Under the pieces are notes generated by a model. It was given only the letters and a program-made list of their open reading frames with translations, did not search any database and had not been told where the DNA came from. Both the position numbers and the translations under genes were made by a program. Below are positions 42,636 through 51,784 of a stretch of DNA of 64,000 nucleotides, one piece after another; positions within the stretch are counted from its first letter, which is position 1; every line of letters begins with the position of its first letter. Source of the stretch: JAMHWF01 sp964371405 (GTDB lineage Bacteria > Pseudomonadota > Gammaproteobacteria > Burkholderiales > Burkholderiaceae_C); assembly GCA_964371405.1 (NCBI GenBank), contig CAYJLV010000009.1:43631-107630 (forward strand), in the 5' to 3' direction.

Positions 42636-44417
42636 TCAGGCATCGGGAGGTTCGGCCTTACCGAACGCGTCCAACATGTCGAGCAACTCTTTGACGTCGG
42701 ACGGGACGGTTGCACGGGTGAACTGACTGCAGATCTGCGCGTCCGTGACGGTCACGCCGACCTCTTCCTGCAGCTTCGAGTTCAGCTTGGCCAACACGTC
42801 CTTCCCGGGAACCATCGCCTCCGGGCCGCCAGTCTCCGACCACCTTCGCTCGAACTCGCGCGACAGCTCGGCGGCTACGGTCGCATGGTCCAAGTGGGCG
42901 GCACTCCGCTTCTTGAAGTCGGTAAAGCGCGCCAGCAGCTGGGCGAACACATCGTGCCGGAAGTGCTCCATGCAGCTGGCGAGGTGGCTCTTCAAATCGG
43001 GGGCTGCCTTGACTGCTCCACCGCTGCGGCGCGCCCGCTCTCGCAGCCGCGTCACCAGGGCGGCCTGAAGCGCGCCGGGATCGAGTAGGTAGTTCTCGAT
43101 CTCCTTGCGTCTGTGAATATGGACCTTGAATCCAGCTTTGACCAGGTCCGCCTTCACTTCCGCAAGCTCCACATCGCTGCGGTAGTCCCTGTCGAGCACG
43201 ACGGCTCTGAGCACCTTCGAGCCCACCGTCTTTTCGATACCGGCAGCGAGATCCACCGCGCGCCGAGGATTGAAGCCCTCGGTCTGAACGACCGCGAAGT
43301 CGGCTCGATTCGCCAAGCGTTGCATGCCGCAGGTCCGTGCGAATCCTGACAGCAGCTGGAAGTCGAGTCCCTCGACGAACACCACTCGCCGAGTCTTCGC
43401 GATCTGAGTCAGCGTCGGGTTCAGGTTCGAACCCAGTGCTGTGAACACGCGTTTCAACTGGGACACGTCGCGAACGCGGCTTGCAGCCGACTTGCGCTTG
43501 TTGATGGTGAGCAGGCTCGTGGGTTCACACTCCGCGATGATTTCTGTCGAGTGCGTCGCGATCAGGATGTCGGGGCCCAGGTCTCGCAGTAGCGCCACGA
43601 GTTGTCGCTGCAGGTCCGAGTGCAGGTAGATGTCTGGTTCGTCGATGACGAGCAGGCTTGCCTGAGAGGCCTTCACGATGAAGGTGAGCATCTGGCACCA
43701 CACCTGGAACCCATACCCGGACCAGCAGATTTCGCGCGGGTAGCGATCCTCCGGGCAGAACATGTGCAACTGGCGCGCGTCCTCGCTGATCTCCGGCCGC
43801 TCGATGTCCATTCCCGGCCACGTGGTCTGGACCAGTTCGCGAAAGCGGTCGAAGTCCTCCGGGTAGTGATGCCAGATGTTCCTGAAGTTCCGCGACGCCC
43901 CGCTGGTCATCAGTGCCAGACGCGCGGCCTCCTTTGCGTATAGGGGCTCCTTCTGATCGACGGGGCCGAGGATTGGCACAAAGCCCACCTCGACATCGAA
44001 CGCAGCCCGAAAGTCGCGCGGCGCCCGGATCTCGCCGGACTTCGGCTCGGCGACCATGATGCAGGTGCGTCGCTCCGGGAAGTAGAGCTTGAGCGTGTTG
44101 TCGTTCGAGAGCTTGAACGTAACAGTGGCCGGGCTGCTGTCGTCGTAGTTGTGGAAGATGTTCTCGGCCGCGACCGGTAAATCGTCGATGTTGAGCTTGT
44201 AGCCCAGGGTGACGATGTCGTCGACTTGGACGCGCTCGGGGCTCTTTGCCCGTGCCTTTCTCAGACCCTCGTGGAGGATTCGAAACGCACCGACGATGGT
44301 GGACTTCCCAGAGTTGTTCGGTCCCACCAGAACATTGAACTCTTGCAGGTGGATGACGAACGAGCTGAAAGCCTTGTAGTGGCTGAACCGGACGCTCGTG
44401 ATGTGCAGGGAGGCCAT
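42636..44417 (-). CDS. OLD-family ATPase with TOPRIM nuclease domain
   Basis: A 593-aa protein. An ABC-type ATPase has Walker A GPNNSGKST (residues 32-40), a split ATPase core, Walker B SLLVIDEPD (254-262) with catalytic Glu260, and the H-loop ATHS (His289). It is followed by a TOPRIM-like nuclease domain with Glu349 in VFVEGLD and the Asp pair VVLDRDYRSD (409/411), then a helical C terminus beginning ENYLLDP. OLD proteins are DNA nucleases that act in phage exclusion. No UvrD-like GajB partner or reverse transcriptase is adjacent, so this is a class 1 (stand-alone) type. It is divergent from the integrase gene. Confidence 0.87.
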   Translation of the reverse strand: MASLHITSVRFSHYKAFSSFVIHLQEFNVLVGPNNSGKSTIVGAFRILHEGLRKARAKSPERVQVDDIVTLGYKLNIDDLPVAAENIFHNYDDSSPATVTFKLSNDNTLKLYFPERRTCIMVAEPKSGEIRAPRDFRAAFDVEVGFVPILGPVDQKEPLYAKEAARLALMTSGASRNFRNIWHHYPEDFDRFRELVQTTWPGMDIERPEISEDARQLHMFCPEDRYPREICWSGYGFQVWCQMLTFIVKASQASLLVIDEPDIYLHSDLQRQLVALLRDLGPDILIATHSTEIIAECEPTSLLTINKRKSAASRVRDVSQLKRVFTALGSNLNPTLTQIAKTRRVVFVEGLDFQLLSGFARTCGMQRLANRADFAVVQTEGFNPRRAVDLAAGIEKTVGSKVLRAVVLDRDYRSDVELAEVKADLVKAGFKVHIHRRKEIENYLLDPGALQAALVTRLRERARRSGGAVKAAPDLKSHLASCMEHFRHDVFAQLLARFTDFKKRSAAHLDHATVAAELSREFERRWSETGGPEAMVPGKDVLAKLNSKLQEEVGVTVTDAQICSQFTRATVPSDVKELLDMLDAFGKAEPPDA

Positions 44418-44589
44418 GTGCTGTCGATGCGTTCACCCGTGACCGAGTCAGTCTACGGCAGCGAATCTCGACACCTCGCACCGAAGACTGATTTGCAATC
44501 GGCAGACTATTCGGTGCCCTATCGACATCAGCCTTGGTTCAGGACTTGAAGATCGGGCTTCGTGGTCGACCATGGACTCGTACGGGTGT

Positions 44590-44596
44590 TACCCGC
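44590..44596 (-). promoter_or_regulatory. Inverted copy of the integrase arm heptamer upstream of int
   Basis: On the minus strand this reads GCGGGTA, the heptamer found in pairs at both island ends, and it lies 17 bp before the integrase ATG. It also forms part of the small hairpin CGGGTgttACCCG. Integrase autoregulation through this site is a possibility only; a 7-bp match can be chance. Confidence 0.35.
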
Positions 44597-44612
44597 CAGT
44601 CCATGAAACGAC

Positions 44613-45821
44613 ATGCCCCTCACCGACATCAAGATCCGCCAGGCGAAGCCCGCCGACAAGTCGATCAAGCTTGCCGACACCGCCGGCCTGTACCTCGAAG
44701 TCAAGCCCAGCGGCTCCAAGCTCTGGCGCTATCGCTACCGGATCGCCGGGCGCGAGAACCTGTTCGCCATCGGCGAGTACCCGCAGGTGTCGCTGGCCGA
44801 TGCGCGCAAGGCGCGTGACGACGCCCGCGAGTTGATCCGCCAGGGCCGGCACCCCGCCCATGCGCGGCAGACGGAGCGCACGCGGCAGATCAGCGCCAAC
44901 GCGCTGACCTTCAAGGCCATCGCCGAGGAGTGGATCGAGAAGAAGCGCAGCCGCTGGGCGCCGTACTACCTGATGCAAGTGGAGCGCGGCATGAAGAAAG
45001 ACATCTACCCGCGCATCGGCCGGCTGCCGATCCGCTCGGTGACTGCGGCCGACGTGCTGGCCATTCTGGACCGCGCCACCAAGCGCGGCGCCGAGGTGGT
45101 GGCGCTGAACCTGCGGCAGTGGTGCTCACAGGTGTTCCGCTATGCCGTGGCCACGCTGCGCGCCGATCACGACCCGGCCTCGGCCCTGCGCGGCGCCGTC
45201 ATCCGCCCGCCCGTCAACCACAGCCGGCCGATGGACCGCGACGAGATCGCCGCCTTCCTGCGCAAGCTGCATGGCTTCGGTGGCCACCGCACCACGGTGA
45301 TCGCGCTGCGCCTGCTGCTGCTGACCTTCGTGCGCACGATCGAGATGCGCAAGGCCGAGTGGACCGAGGTGGACCTGGCAGCCGCCGAATGGCGCATCCC
45401 GGCCGAGAAGATGAAGATGCGCCGGCTGCACATCGTGCCGCTGTCCACGCAGGCGGTGGCGCTGCTTACAGAGCTGAAGGGCATCACCGGCGCCGGACGC
45501 TGGCTGTTCCCCAATCACCGCCGGCCGCACGACGTGATGTCGGCCACCACCGTCAACCACGCGCTGATGAGCCTCGGCTTCGCTTCCGCCACCATCACCG
45601 CGCACGACTTCCGCGCCACCGCGTCGACGCGACTGCACGAGATGGGTCTGCGCTCCGACTTCATCGAGCTGCAGTTGGCCCACGTGGAGCGCAACCGCGT
45701 GCGCGCCGCCTACAACCACGCCGACCACCTGGCCGAACGCGCCGCGATGATGCAGACCTGGGCCGACTGGCTGGACGCTGTCGCGGCGGACAACCCCAGC
45801 GCGCGCAACGCCAAGGGCTGA
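44613..45821 (+). CDS. P4-type tyrosine integrase
   Basis: A 402-aa site-specific recombinase. It has the N-terminal DUF4102 arm-binding domain (LTDIKIRQAKPADKSIKLADTAGLYLEVKPSGSKLWRYRYR), a SAM-like core-binding domain (about 100-190), and the catalytic domain with Arg in LTFVRTIEMRKAEW, the HxxR box TAHDFRATAST, the second His in LQLAHVERN and the nucleophile Tyr in AAYNHAD. These integrases usually insert islands at the 3' ends of tRNA genes. Here the only boundary seen is the 5' end of trpG, which is unusual for the family. Ribosome binding site weak. Confidence 0.93.
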   Translation: MPLTDIKIRQAKPADKSIKLADTAGLYLEVKPSGSKLWRYRYRIAGRENLFAIGEYPQVSLADARKARDDARELIRQGRHPAHARQTERTRQISANALTFKAIAEEWIEKKRSRWAPYYLMQVERGMKKDIYPRIGRLPIRSVTAADVLAILDRATKRGAEVVALNLRQWCSQVFRYAVATLRADHDPASALRGAVIRPPVNHSRPMDRDEIAAFLRKLHGFGGHRTTVIALRLLLLTFVRTIEMRKAEWTEVDLAAAEWRIPAEKMKMRRLHIVPLSTQAVALLTELKGITGAGRWLFPNHRRPHDVMSATTVNHALMSLGFASATITAHDFRATASTRLHEMGLRSDFIELQLAHVERNRVRAAYNHADHLAERAAMMQTWADWLDAVAADNPSARNAKG

Positions 45822-45836
45822 CCGCCGCGATCGGCC

Positions 45837-47024
45837 TCACGCGGCAGGCGCGCGCATCGCGTCGGCCTCATCGGGTTGACTGGCCTTGCGCCGCGGCCGG
45901 CCCAGGATGGCCCCCAGGTAAGCCCGCGAGGCGCGGGGCCTCGAATGCCCGGCCATCTTCGAGACAGCCAGGCACGCGGCCTTCACCTCGCTCGACGCGT
46001 CGCTGGCGCCACCTCGCACCGGCGGCTGTTGCCCGGTTCGCACCACGTACTCGCCGATCAGCGCTTCGTGCCGCAAGCCGTGCGCCGTCACGCCCAGCTT
46101 GCGTTTGGTGAAGCCGAACTTGCGCAGCACGTAGGCGAAGCGCTGCATGTTCTGTTTCAGTGACCGGTCGGGCCGGCCCAGGTGGGCTTCCACGTCGGTG
46201 CCCGCCACTCTCTGCGCGTGCGCGATGGCCTGCTGGCGCTTCGGCGTGTCCAGCGGCAGGTAGCGCGGCCGGCCGTTCTTCGCACCCTGGCGCACCCACA
46301 GGTAGAGGTCGGCCTGGCGCTCCTCGGGCGGCAGACCCGTGGCCTCGAAAGGCACGACCAGTGCGTTCGGCCGCAGCATCACCGATTCCTTCTTGCGCAG
46401 GCCGAAGGCCTGAATGACGCGCAGCGATGCACCGACGTAGGCGTCGTAGGCGCTCACGCGCTGCAGCAGCGCGTCGATGTCCAGGCCCTGGGCGGACCAG
46501 CTCTTGTCGCGCTCGGCCACCTCGTGGCGCTGGGACTCGTGCAGCTCCAGGCCATAGAAGGCCGGCCCGCGCACGAAGCCGGGCTTGCCCGTCCACAGCG
46601 CCAGGCCGCGCAGAAAGCTGAGGTAGGTCTGGATCGTGGCCGGCTTCAGCTTGTCGCTGCGCCACACCTGCACCATGGCGCGGATGTGCTTCTGCCCCAG
46701 GTTGCGCGGGTCGGGCAGGGTCTTGAAGCCGGCACGGTCGTGCAGGGCCGCGTAGAAGCGGCGCAGGAACTCGGCGCGATCCTGTCGGGTCTTGTGCGAC
46801 ACGGTCTTCTGTCGCGACGTGTGCTGTTGGTTGTGCAGGCGCAGCAGCACCTCCAGCACCTGCAGCGGGTCGGCCTTGCCGGGGCGGTGGCGCGCCAGCA
46901 CGTCGGCGTCGGTCAGGCCTGCCCAGTCGCGCACGCGGGGCGGTTGGTGGGCGGTGCGACCCACTGGCGGCAGGCGAAGTGGGAGAGGTTTGGAACTGGG
47001 CGGATCGATGGAAAGGCGGGGCAT
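45837..47024 (-). CDS. Second tyrosine recombinase (integrase-domain protein)
   Basis: A 395-aa protein of the 'integrase domain-containing' family found on integrative elements. An N-terminal helical region (about 40-150, with RQDRAEFLRRFYAALHDRAGFK and KPATIQTYLSFLRGLALW) precedes a catalytic domain: VIQAFGLRKKESVMLRP carries the first Arg, and the box GVTAHGLRHEALIGEY supplies HxxRH. The last Tyr is in RASRAYLGAIL. The start at 47024 has GGAG with 6 nt spacing; upstream in-frame codons look non-coding. It is convergent with the P4-type integrase gene. Its role (excision, resolution or inversion) is unknown. Confidence 0.82.
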   Translation of the reverse strand: MPRLSIDPPSSKPLPLRLPPVGRTAHQPPRVRDWAGLTDADVLARHRPGKADPLQVLEVLLRLHNQQHTSRQKTVSHKTRQDRAEFLRRFYAALHDRAGFKTLPDPRNLGQKHIRAMVQVWRSDKLKPATIQTYLSFLRGLALWTGKPGFVRGPAFYGLELHESQRHEVAERDKSWSAQGLDIDALLQRVSAYDAYVGASLRVIQAFGLRKKESVMLRPNALVVPFEATGLPPEERQADLYLWVRQGAKNGRPRYLPLDTPKRQQAIAHAQRVAGTDVEAHLGRPDRSLKQNMQRFAYVLRKFGFTKRKLGVTAHGLRHEALIGEYVVRTGQQPPVRGGASDASSEVKAACLAVSKMAGHSRPRASRAYLGAILGRPRRKASQPDEADAMRAPAA

Positions 47025-48247
47025 GGTCAGCTCCGGTTGAAGGGTCGACAGCGGCGCGCGTCCCTTTCCATGTCGCCATGGCGCGCGCCAGGGGTGGAAT
47101 CGATGTAGGCGCCCGCCCGGCGGATTCCGTCGCCGGGCGCGGCCGTGGCCTTGTGCTTGCGATGCAGCGCGCGCCACGTGCGCGCTGCACCGACCCAGGG
47201 GTTCGCCAGCGTTGGCGGCGGTGCCGCCGGCTGGCTCGGTCATCCTTAAAAATGGGAACGGGTTGATCCGGCCCGTGCGCGGGTTTCCGCGCCGCACGGG
47301 GTGGGTGATGGCGCCAGCCTCGGGGGCGTGCGGCATCGACAGCCAGGTCGGGCCTGCTGCCTTCGATGGATCAGGTCTCTGCGCTTTCGCAGCGCCATCC
47401 ACCTGCATGGGTCCGCCCCTCACCGAGAGTCCGGGGCGGTGTCAGGTGCACGAGCGAGGGCGGCGCGCGGCGGAGCCCATCAGGGCAAACACGACCACGC
47501 GCCGGGCCGCCCACGAGTGGCGGCCGGTGCTCGAACGGATGGCGAGACGCTGTGCACGGCATCGGGTGCCGGCGCGGCTTGGGCACGGTCTGCAGCGCGC
47601 TTCAGGAGCGCCCGGCGCGGTGGCCGGTGGGCTGCAGCATTCAGCTCTGCGAAGGGGAACCAACGTCCGCGACCTCGGGGGGTCACGGCCAGCCTGGCTC
47701 AGGGCCAGGCCTCAAAGGGCAGGTAACGACTGCGACGCCTCTTCGCTCCAGCGGAGCAGGCCATGAGGGAGGCCCAAGGGAGCCTGTAGTGGACGCGCGG
47801 GGCGCGGGTGTCGTCAACGGGCTTGGCGAAGACGCCCGCCGCAATCGGCCGGATTCACGGGCACTTGCATGGGCAAGTGATGCAGGTTCAAGGCGGCTCT
47901 GTTTGCGGAATGCCGGCAGGGCGCGCGCCGCCCCTGGGGTTGACGACTGTGCGATTGGCCTCTGGTGGTGAACCAGGTATTCGACGGGCAGGCCGGGAAC
48001 CTCGCCTGCGCGGGCCTGGGGGCGCAACGCCCTGTCACCCGAGCGGTACTGCTGCGATAGATCCAGCGGCGGCAGGCCTCCAGCGGCCATGAGCCTCCGG
48101 CCGATGTCACATGCAGTGGCACTGGGGAGGCACGGAACTGCCACCGCAGTGACATCCGCGCGCTGAACTTCGCTGCGTCGGCGTGCACGGGGTTGACCTG
48201 CCGTCATCCCATGGGACGGTGACCGGGTCTTCACCCGGAGCCACGCC
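47025..48247. other. 1.2-kb region without a convincing gene
   Basis: Open frames here are long only because of GC content and show no family resemblance. Three perfect inverted repeats cluster upstream of the recombinase gene: GGCGCGCG/CGCGCGCC (47053-47060 and 47082-47089), CCCGGCG/CGCCGGG (47116-47122 and 47131-47137) and CCCGTGC/GCACGGG (47272-47278 and 47294-47300). A recombination or control site is possible. A degraded gene on the minus strand between about 47800 and 48200 cannot be excluded. Confidence 0.5.
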
Positions 48248-48766
48248 ATGCGTTCATTCCAATGGGTCAGCGGCGATCTGACCGAAGTCCAGCGGTTCAT
48301 CAACGTGCCGATGCGCTGGTGCGAGCAGTACCCGGCGCGCGAGCGGCGGGAGTTGTGGATCAAGGGCCGCGAGGGTCCGGACATCAAACTCGTCGTGCAC
48401 ACACGCTTCCTGCCCGCCCGGCGCGGCCACGATGTCGATGCGCTGCTGTTCGGCGACCTACCGGTCGGCCTGTTCAATCACAGCACCGGGGACCAGATCA
48501 ACTTCCTCCGGACGGACCCGCCGCTGTTGTGGCAGCGATGTGATGCCGCGTGGATCGTGGGTGTCACAGCCGCCTGCGTCGCCGGCTTTGCGCAACTGTC
48601 ATGGCCGTGGCTCCTGGTGGGCGTGCCGGCGGTAGTGCTGCGCACGGTGCTGGTGGTCTGCGTCCGAATGCTTTGGCGGTGGTCGGTCCGGGCCAAGGTC
48701 GATGCGGCTCTGGCGGCGGCAGCCCGAGCCGCTCAGCCGCGCCCGAGGCTGCGGCGGGTGAAGTAG
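48248..48766 (+). CDS. Hypothetical membrane protein, 172 aa
   Basis: The soluble N-terminal half (FQWVSGDLTEVQRFINVPMRW, then RRELWIKGREGPDIKLVVHTRFLPARRG) is followed by two closely spaced membrane helices (about 101-142; AWIVGVTAACVAGFAQLSWPWLLVGVPAVVLRTVLVVCV) and an Arg/Ala-rich tail. The ATG follows CCCGGAG at a good distance. No family recognised. It lies alone before the restriction system. Confidence 0.65.
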   Translation: MRSFQWVSGDLTEVQRFINVPMRWCEQYPARERRELWIKGREGPDIKLVVHTRFLPARRGHDVDALLFGDLPVGLFNHSTGDQINFLRTDPPLLWQRCDAAWIVGVTAACVAGFAQLSWPWLLVGVPAVVLRTVLVVCVRMLWRWSVRAKVDAALAAAARAAQPRPRLRRVK

Positions 48767-48939
48767 GCCCGGCCCGAGGAATGTTTCGGTGGACATTGCG
48801 TCGATACATTTCCGGCCGGCCGCTCTCTCGCCCCGGGGTCGCCGGGTCGGCGCGGCGGCCTGCGCATCAGGCCGTCGTCCTGCCTCGCACCGGCGAGAAT
48901 GACAGCGAAGAACCGATAACGTAGGCTGACTCCGAGTCC

Positions 48940-50493
48940 ATGATTGACGACCTCAAGAAGACCCTCTGGGCCACCGCCGACAAGCTGCGCGCCAACATGG
49001 ACGCGGCCGAATACAAGCATCTGGTGTTGGGCCTGATCTTCCTGAAGTACATCTCCGACACCTTCCAGGCCCGCCGCACCGAACTGACAGCACGCTTCGC
49101 CGACCCGGCCGACGAGTACCACCTCGAAGGCGCCACGCCCGACGTCACCGCGGCCGAGCTGGAAGACCGCGACTACTACCGCGAGGCCAATGTCTTCTGG
49201 GTGCCCGAGGCGGCGCGCTGGGAATCGCTACGCGCCGCCGCCAAGCAGCCCGACATCGGCAAGCGTATTGACGACGCGCTGTCGTTGATCGAAGCCGAGA
49301 ACCCCAAGCTCAAGGGCATCCTCGACAAGCGTTTCGCGCGGGCTCAGCTTCCGGACGGCAAGCTCGGCGAGCTGGTTGACCTGGTGTCCACCATCGGCTT
49401 CGGGGCATCGGCGGCCGAGGCGCGCGACGTGCTGGGCCAGGTTTACGAATACTTTCTCGGCATGTTCGCCAGCGCCGAGGGCAAGCGCGGCGGCCAGTTC
49501 TACACGCCGCGCAGCATTGTCAAGACGCTGGTGGCCGTGCTGGCGCCGCACCACGGCAAGGTGTACGACCCATGCTGCGGCAGCGGCGGCATGTTTGTGC
49601 AGAGCGAGGAATTCATTGAGGCCCACGGCGGCAAGATTGGCGACGTGGCCATCTTCGGCCAGGAGGCCAACCCCACCACCTGGCGCCTGGCGGCGATGAA
49701 CCTGGCCATCCGCGGCATCGACTTCAACCTCGGCCGCGAGCCCGCCGACACCTTCACGCGCGACCAGTTCCCCGACCTGCGTGCCGACTTCATCCTGGCC
49801 AACCCGCCCTTCAACGTCAGCGACTGGTGGCACGCCAGCCTGACCGGCGATGCGCGCTGGCACTACGGCGACCCGCCACAAGGCAACGCGAACTACGCCT
49901 GGCTGCAGCACATGCTGCACCACCTGAAACCCGGCGGCCGCGCCGGCATCGTGCTGGCCAACGGCAGCATGAGCAGCAGCCAGAACAACGAAGGCCAGAT
50001 CCGCGCCGCGATGGTCGACGCTGACGTGGTGGAAGTGATGATCGCGCTGCCGGGGCAGTTGTTCTTCAATACCCAGATTCCGGCCTGCTTGTGGTTCCTG
50101 GCAAAGGGCAAGCGCGCGCGGGCGGGCGAGGTGCTGTTCATCGACGCGCGCAAGTTGGCGGTGATGATCAGCCGGGTGCAGTGCGAGCTGACGGATGCAG
50201 TCATCGATCGCATTGCGGGCACGGTGGCGGCCTGGCGGGGCGATGCCGGCGCTGGAGACTACGCCGATATGCCGGGCTACTGCCGCAGCGTGCGGCTGGC
50301 CGAGATTGCCGAGCACGGGCATGTGCTGACGCCGGGGCGTTACGTGGGCGCGGAAGCCGTCGAGGACGATGGCGAGGGCTTCGAGGCCAAGATGCAGGCG
50401 TTGACCGAGAAGCTCGGGGAGCAGATGGCGAAGGGGGCCGAGCTGGATGCGGTGATTCGGCAGAAGCTCGGGGGGCTGGGCTATGAGTTCTGA
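48940..50493 (+). CDS. hsdM: Type I restriction-modification DNA methyltransferase subunit
   Basis: A 517-aa N6-adenine methyltransferase of a type I system. The N-terminal HsdM helical bundle (ATADKLRANMDAAEYKHLVLGLIFLKYISD) is followed by the catalytic domain with the SAM motif DPCCGSGGMF (about residue 210) and catalytic NPPF (about residue 288). It works with HsdS for methylation and with HsdR for cleavage. Its stop overlaps hsdS by 11 bp, so the two are translationally coupled. Confidence 0.95.
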   Translation: MIDDLKKTLWATADKLRANMDAAEYKHLVLGLIFLKYISDTFQARRTELTARFADPADEYHLEGATPDVTAAELEDRDYYREANVFWVPEAARWESLRAAAKQPDIGKRIDDALSLIEAENPKLKGILDKRFARAQLPDGKLGELVDLVSTIGFGASAAEARDVLGQVYEYFLGMFASAEGKRGGQFYTPRSIVKTLVAVLAPHHGKVYDPCCGSGGMFVQSEEFIEAHGGKIGDVAIFGQEANPTTWRLAAMNLAIRGIDFNLGREPADTFTRDQFPDLRADFILANPPFNVSDWWHASLTGDARWHYGDPPQGNANYAWLQHMLHHLKPGGRAGIVLANGSMSSSQNNEGQIRAAMVDADVVEVMIALPGQLFFNTQIPACLWFLAKGKRARAGEVLFIDARKLAVMISRVQCELTDAVIDRIAGTVAAWRGDAGAGDYADMPGYCRSVRLAEIAEHGHVLTPGRYVGAEAVEDDGEGFEAKMQALTEKLGEQMAKGAELDAVIRQKLGGLGYEF

Positions 50494-51784
50494 GTGGCCT
50501 GTCCTGCCACTTGAGCAGTGCCTCGACGCCTTGATCGACTACAGAGGCAAGACTCCTGAGAAGACCGATTTCGGCATCCCGCTCATTACAGCCAAGGTCA
50601 TCAAAGGCGGACGTATCGAAGCGCCTACCGAGTTCATTGCGGTCGACGCCTACGATGCCTGGATGCGCCGGGGCATTCCGCGCGCCGGTGATGTTGTCTT
50701 GACGACCGAGGCACCTCTTGGGGAGGTGGCACAGCTGGGAAACGAGCGCGTTGCACTGGCCCAGCGTGTCGTGACCTTGCGAGGAAAAGCCGGAGTCCTC
50801 GACAACACGTTCCTGCGGTATCTGCTGCAGACCGAAGCAGTGCAGTCCCAACTTGCGGCGCGAGCAACAGGTACGACGGTGCTCGGCATCAAGCAGAGTG
50901 AGCTACGAAAGGTCGAGATTCCGCTGCCGCCCATTGATCTTCAGCGTAGCTCGGCTACCTTGCTGGCCAACCTGGACGACCGCATCGCGCTCCTGCGCGA
51001 GACGAACGCCACCCTCGAAGCCATCGCGCAGGCGCTGTTCAAGTCGTGGTTCATCGACTTTGATCCCGTTCGCGCCAAGAGCCAGGGCCTCGCCCCGGCC
51101 GGCATGGACGAAGTCACGGCGGCCTTGTTTCCGGATGGGTTTGAGGAGTCGGCGCTGGGGCCGGTGCCGCGACGCTGGGAGATCTTACCGTTCACAAATG
51201 CCGTCACCGTGATCGGAGGCGGCACGCCGAAGACTTCCATTCCCGAATACTGGGGTGGCGAGATCCCTTGGTTTTCAGTGGTTGACGCGCCCAGCGATGC
51301 CGACACTTTTGTGGTGTCGACAGAGAAGACGATTACTGCCACCGGCTTGGCGAATTGTTCAGCAAAGTTGTTGCCCGTGGGAACCACCATCATCTCGGCA
51401 CGCGGTACCGTTGGCCGATTGGCGCTGGTGGGTTGCGAGATGGCCATGAATCAATCCTGCTATGCCTTGCGCGGCAAAGCGGGCGATGCCTACTTCACCT
51501 ACTTCAGTACTCGTGGACTCGTGTCAACGCTGAAGCAGCGAACACACGGGTCTGTGTTCGACACCATTACGCGCGACACGCTTGCAGGGGTGACCATCGT
51601 GTACCCCCCTGAGTCAGCAATTTCGGCTTTCGAGTCGGTTGTCGCACCGGTGATGGGGCGGATTCGGGAGAACCTGCTGCAGAGTCGAACGCTTTCGGCG
51701 CTTCGAGATACGCTGCTGCCTCGCCTGATCTCCGGCCAGCTGCGCCTGCCCGAAGCTCTCGCCGAGATGGTAGAGGCCGCCTGA
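50483..51784 (+). CDS. hsdS: Type I restriction-modification specificity subunit
   Basis: A 433-aa specificity subunit with two target-recognition domains, each followed by a conserved helix. TRD1 spans about 5-145 with the linker LANLDDRIALLRETNATLEAIAQALF. TRD2 spans about 220-365 (EILPFTNAVTVIGGGTPKTSIPEYW...IPWFSVVD), closing with RTLSALRDTLLPRLISGQLRLPE. The bipartite recognition sequence cannot be read from the protein. Base composition is lower than in hsdM, as is common for TRDs exchanged horizontally. Its stop shares one base with the start of the next gene. Confidence 0.94.
   Translation: MSSEWPVLPLEQCLDALIDYRGKTPEKTDFGIPLITAKVIKGGRIEAPTEFIAVDAYDAWMRRGIPRAGDVVLTTEAPLGEVAQLGNERVALAQRVVTLRGKAGVLDNTFLRYLLQTEAVQSQLAARATGTTVLGIKQSELRKVEIPLPPIDLQRSSATLLANLDDRIALLRETNATLEAIAQALFKSWFIDFDPVRAKSQGLAPAGMDEVTAALFPDGFEESALGPVPRRWEILPFTNAVTVIGGGTPKTSIPEYWGGEIPWFSVVDAPSDADTFVVSTEKTITATGLANCSAKLLPVGTTIISARGTVGRLALVGCEMAMNQSCYALRGKAGDAYFTYFSTRGLVSTLKQRTHGSVFDTITRDTLAGVTIVYPPESAISAFESVVAPVMGRIRENLLQSRTLSALRDTLLPRLISGQLRLPEALAEMVEAA

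Noticed and set aside
45837..47423. Longer form of the second recombinase starting at 47423
   Set aside because: The extra 133 residues are low-complexity and cross the inverted-repeat cluster. The start at 47024 has a proper ribosome binding site.
47683..48477. Long minus-strand frame in the region between the recombinase and the 172-aa membrane protein
   Set aside because: No domain, no ribosome binding site, and it overlaps the better-supported gene at 48248. A degraded remnant cannot be excluded.
48767..48939. A small gene between the 172-aa protein and hsdM
   Set aside because: The frames here are short and compositionally biased. The region is better read as the hsd promoter zone, although no clear promoter hexamers are seen.
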